This document shows, one piece after another, positions 63,368 through 64,000 of a stretch of DNA of 64,000 nucleotides; the first letter of the stretch is position 1; each line of letters starts with the position of its first letter. The stretch is taken from contig NZ_AUCX01000008.1 of assembly GCF_000429985.1 (NCBI RefSeq), positions 62,001-126,000 on the forward strand, given 5' to 3'. A program made the position numbers and the translations under genes. The notes beneath the pieces were generated by a model. The model saw only the letters and a program-made list of their open reading frames with translations. It was not told where the DNA came from and searched no databases. The DNA is from Maridesulfovibrio bastinii DSM 16055 (lineage in GTDB: Bacteria; Desulfobacterota; Desulfovibrionia; Desulfovibrionales; Desulfovibrionaceae).

Positions 63368-64000
63368 ATGCAGACCGTAAAGTTAGCCCTGGCAGGCTTC
63401 GGAACCGTAGGAACCGGAGTAGCCAGAATTCTTGAAGAGAACGAGGAACTTCTTTTAAAACGCAGTGGAATAAAATACGTCATCACATCCGTACTGGTGC
63501 GTGATACAGAAAAACAAAGAGATTATATTCCCGGACCGGAAACAAAATTCACCACAAATCCAGAAGACCTCACGGCTGACCCGGAAGTTGATGTTGTTGT
63601 AGAACTCATGGGCGGAATAACTTTAGCTAAAGAGATTGTTGTAAAAGCTATAAAATCCGGAAAACATGTAGTCACTGCGAATAAACATCTTCTTGCTGTA
63701 CACGGCATAGAACTGTTCAAACTGGCAGAAGAATACGGCGTGGGGCTCTATTATGAAGCCAGTGTTGCCGGCGGTATTCCTATTGTTGAATCAATCAAAG
63801 AAAGTCTGTGCGTTAATAAAATCAAAAATATAGTCGGAATCCTTAACGGAACTGCAAACTATATTCTCTCCGAAATGACGACCAATGGTCTGGAATTTGA
63901 TACAGCTCTTTCTCAGGCTCAGGAACTGGGCTATGCAGAAGCCGATCCTACTTTTGATATTGAAGGCATAGATGCAGCACACAAACTTGTAGTGCTTATA
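63368..64000 (+). CDS. hom: Homoserine dehydrogenase, N-terminal part
   Basis: The gene starts at ATG 63368 and runs off the window (211 codons seen). Homoserine dehydrogenase reduces aspartate semialdehyde in threonine and methionine synthesis. The NAD(P) Rossmann motif GFGTVGTGV is at residues 10-18. GGITLAKEIV, ANKHLLAVHG and the substrate-site NGTANYILSEM and GYAEADPTFDIEGIDAAHKL are diagnostic. The C-terminal part (and any ACT domain) lies beyond the edge. It shares the aspartate pathway with dapA at the other end of the window. Confidence 0.96.
   Translation, partial: MQTVKLALAGFGTVGTGVARILEENEELLLKRSGIKYVITSVLVRDTEKQRDYIPGPETKFTTNPEDLTADPEVDVVVELMGGITLAKEIVVKAIKSGKHVVTANKHLLAVHGIELFKLAEEYGVGLYYEASVAGGIPIVESIKESLCVNKIKNIVGILNGTANYILSEMTTNGLEFDTALSQAQELGYAEADPTFDIEGIDAAHKLVVLI

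Overview
The window reads as chromosomal DNA of a marine or brackish sulfate-reducing Desulfovibrionales bacterium (Maridesulfovibrio/Desulfovibrio-like). This is inferred from the moderately low G+C, the protein flavour, a predicted selenocysteine protein, a small ModE-like regulator, a one-domain RRM protein and a full exosortase-type exopolysaccharide locus. No rRNA, tRNA, CRISPR array, prophage or insertion sequence was recognised. Most genes are compact housekeeping genes in short operons separated by clear hairpin terminators.

Region 1 (1-8058): the end of an HU/IHF gene, then a gene that looks broken but is best read as a selenoprotein (186-1079, in-frame TGA at 318-320 decoded as Sec in a Cys-Pro-Thr-Sec motif). 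It is followed by dapA, a lone glutamate decarboxylase, trmFO, two Opp/Dpp-type ABC ATPases without permeases, an HD-domain protein and a ModE-like regulator.

Region 2 (8195-16751): a MATE exporter overlapping a DUF2156 protein, an alkaline-phosphatase-superfamily protein, a UvrD-like helicase, thiL and trmO, then on the minus strand infA and an RRM RNA-binding protein.

Region 3 (16821-29741, mostly minus strand): a branched-chain amino acid operon (DUF465-ilvB-ilvN-ilvC), DivIVA-like and YggT proteins, a HAD phosphatase, two unrecognised proteins, tatA (plus strand), two exported proteins of unknown function, and the miaA-coaD-rsmD-MBL nuclease cluster.

Region 4 (30090-52404): an EamA transporter and a small ribbon-helix-helix-like protein preceded by helically phased GTGCA repeats. 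Then comes a 21-kb minus-strand exopolysaccharide/exosortase locus with glycosyltransferase, sulfotransferase, O-antigen ligase, two heparinase-like proteins, exosortase fused to EpsI, PrsT, initiating sugar transferase, Wza, outer-membrane barrel, chain-length determinant, tyrosine-kinase-like ATPase, ExeA-like ATPase and flippase. Together these could start, polymerise, export and modify a possibly sulfated polymer and process exosortase substrates, none of which is encoded in the window.

Region 5 (52473-64000): an EAL/CBS/GGDEF signalling protein, recD2, recR, ybaB, dnaX, ilvE, a small CBM48 protein, an AlaC-like aminotransferase and the start of homoserine dehydrogenase. Several start codons were moved from the longest open frame to an ATG with a ribosome-binding site. 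The strongest candidates for a second look are the hidden selenoprotein and the RHH gene with its phased repeats.
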